Assembly (NCBI GenBank): GCA_016840645.1
Contig: JAEORY010000060.1
Location: forward strand, 1 to 13,338
Origin: Candidatus Borrarchaeota archaeon
Lineage (GTDB): Archaea > Asgardarchaeota > Sifarchaeia > Borrarchaeales > Borrarchaeaceae
Length of the DNA stretch: 13,338 nt
Direction: 5' to 3'
A program made the translations under genes and the position numbers. Below the pieces are notes generated by a model. That model had not been told where the DNA came from and did no database searches. It worked only from the letters and a program-made list of their open reading frames with translations. This document shows, piece by piece, positions 13,240-13,338 of the stretch (position 1 is its first letter; each line of letters begins with the position of its first letter).

Positions 13240-13338
13240 ATGAATGAAAACATGATATTACAATTACCAAAGTTTAGAGTGCATTTAGATCCAACAAAGA
13301 AACCTCAAGGAAACATTATCTTTATATCTCATGGTCAT
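13240..13338 (+). CDS. Metallo-beta-lactamase-fold protein, N-terminal 33 codons, cut by window edge
   Basis: ATG 13240 opens 33 codons to the edge. The visible end, NIIFISHGH, matches the start of the metal-binding motif H-x-H-x-D-H that follows a hydrophobic strand in this superfamily. The lead KFRVHLDPTKKPQG fits archaeal members related to mRNA 3'-end processing and DNA-repair exonucleases. The remaining ligands lie beyond the window, so subfamily and substrate are not settled. TTGGAG lies about ten bases before the ATG; Met5 is an alternative start without a better site. Confidence 0.65.
   Translation, partial: MNENMILQLPKFRVHLDPTKKPQGNIIFISHGH

Noticed and set aside
1..13338. tRNA, rRNA genes or CRISPR array
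   Set aside because: I found no T-loop GTTCRANNC with a matching acceptor stem, no rRNA-like block and no regularly spaced repeats.

Overview
The window looks archaeal and AT-rich. Genes start with strong GGAGG/GGTGA ribosome binding sites or with frequent TTG/GTG codons. TATA-like boxes, rather than -35/-10 pairs, lie upstream of genes, and the ribonucleotide reductase, HEPN and metallo-beta-lactamase proteins fit archaeal families. The lineage cannot be fixed from this piece alone. The host appears to use nickel, and its main deoxynucleotide enzyme depends on adenosylcobalamin.

Layout: (1) 2-220 on the minus strand is the start of a TnpB-like transposase cut by the window edge, visibly richer in G+C than its surroundings. 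(2) 486-4726 is a nickel module: the regulator nikR, a newly noticed 51-codon gene on the other strand, two tandem NikR-type operators around a TATA-like box, nikM and nikN, then nikQ and, after a gap of about 650 bases, nikO. The gap holds a G+C-richer segment that folds into a clear three-way junction and could be an unknown RNA or the relic of a mobile element. (3) 4831-6928 is a tight three-gene operon of unknown function ending in a HEPN protein. It is followed by a DNA methyltransferase (7174-8355) whose start codon lies in one arm of a long inverted repeat. (4) 8385-11954 on the minus strand is the class II ribonucleotide reductase nrdJ, interrupted by a 458-residue HNH/NUMOD3 intein directly before the thiyl-radical cysteine. 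(5) 12148-12858 on the minus strand is an unknown multi-pass membrane protein. (6) 12928-13043 is a short segment bounded by 15-base inverted repeats, and 13240-13338 is the start of a metallo-beta-lactamase-fold protein that runs off the window.

How the parts work together: NikR with bound nickel would sit on the paired operators and shut down nikMN when nickel is plentiful. NikM/N/Q/O would form an energy-coupling-factor importer. The HEPN operon and the methyltransferase resemble an accessory, possibly defence-related, island. Its three-protein HEPN cassette without a nucleotidyltransferase partner is the best candidate here for an undescribed system.
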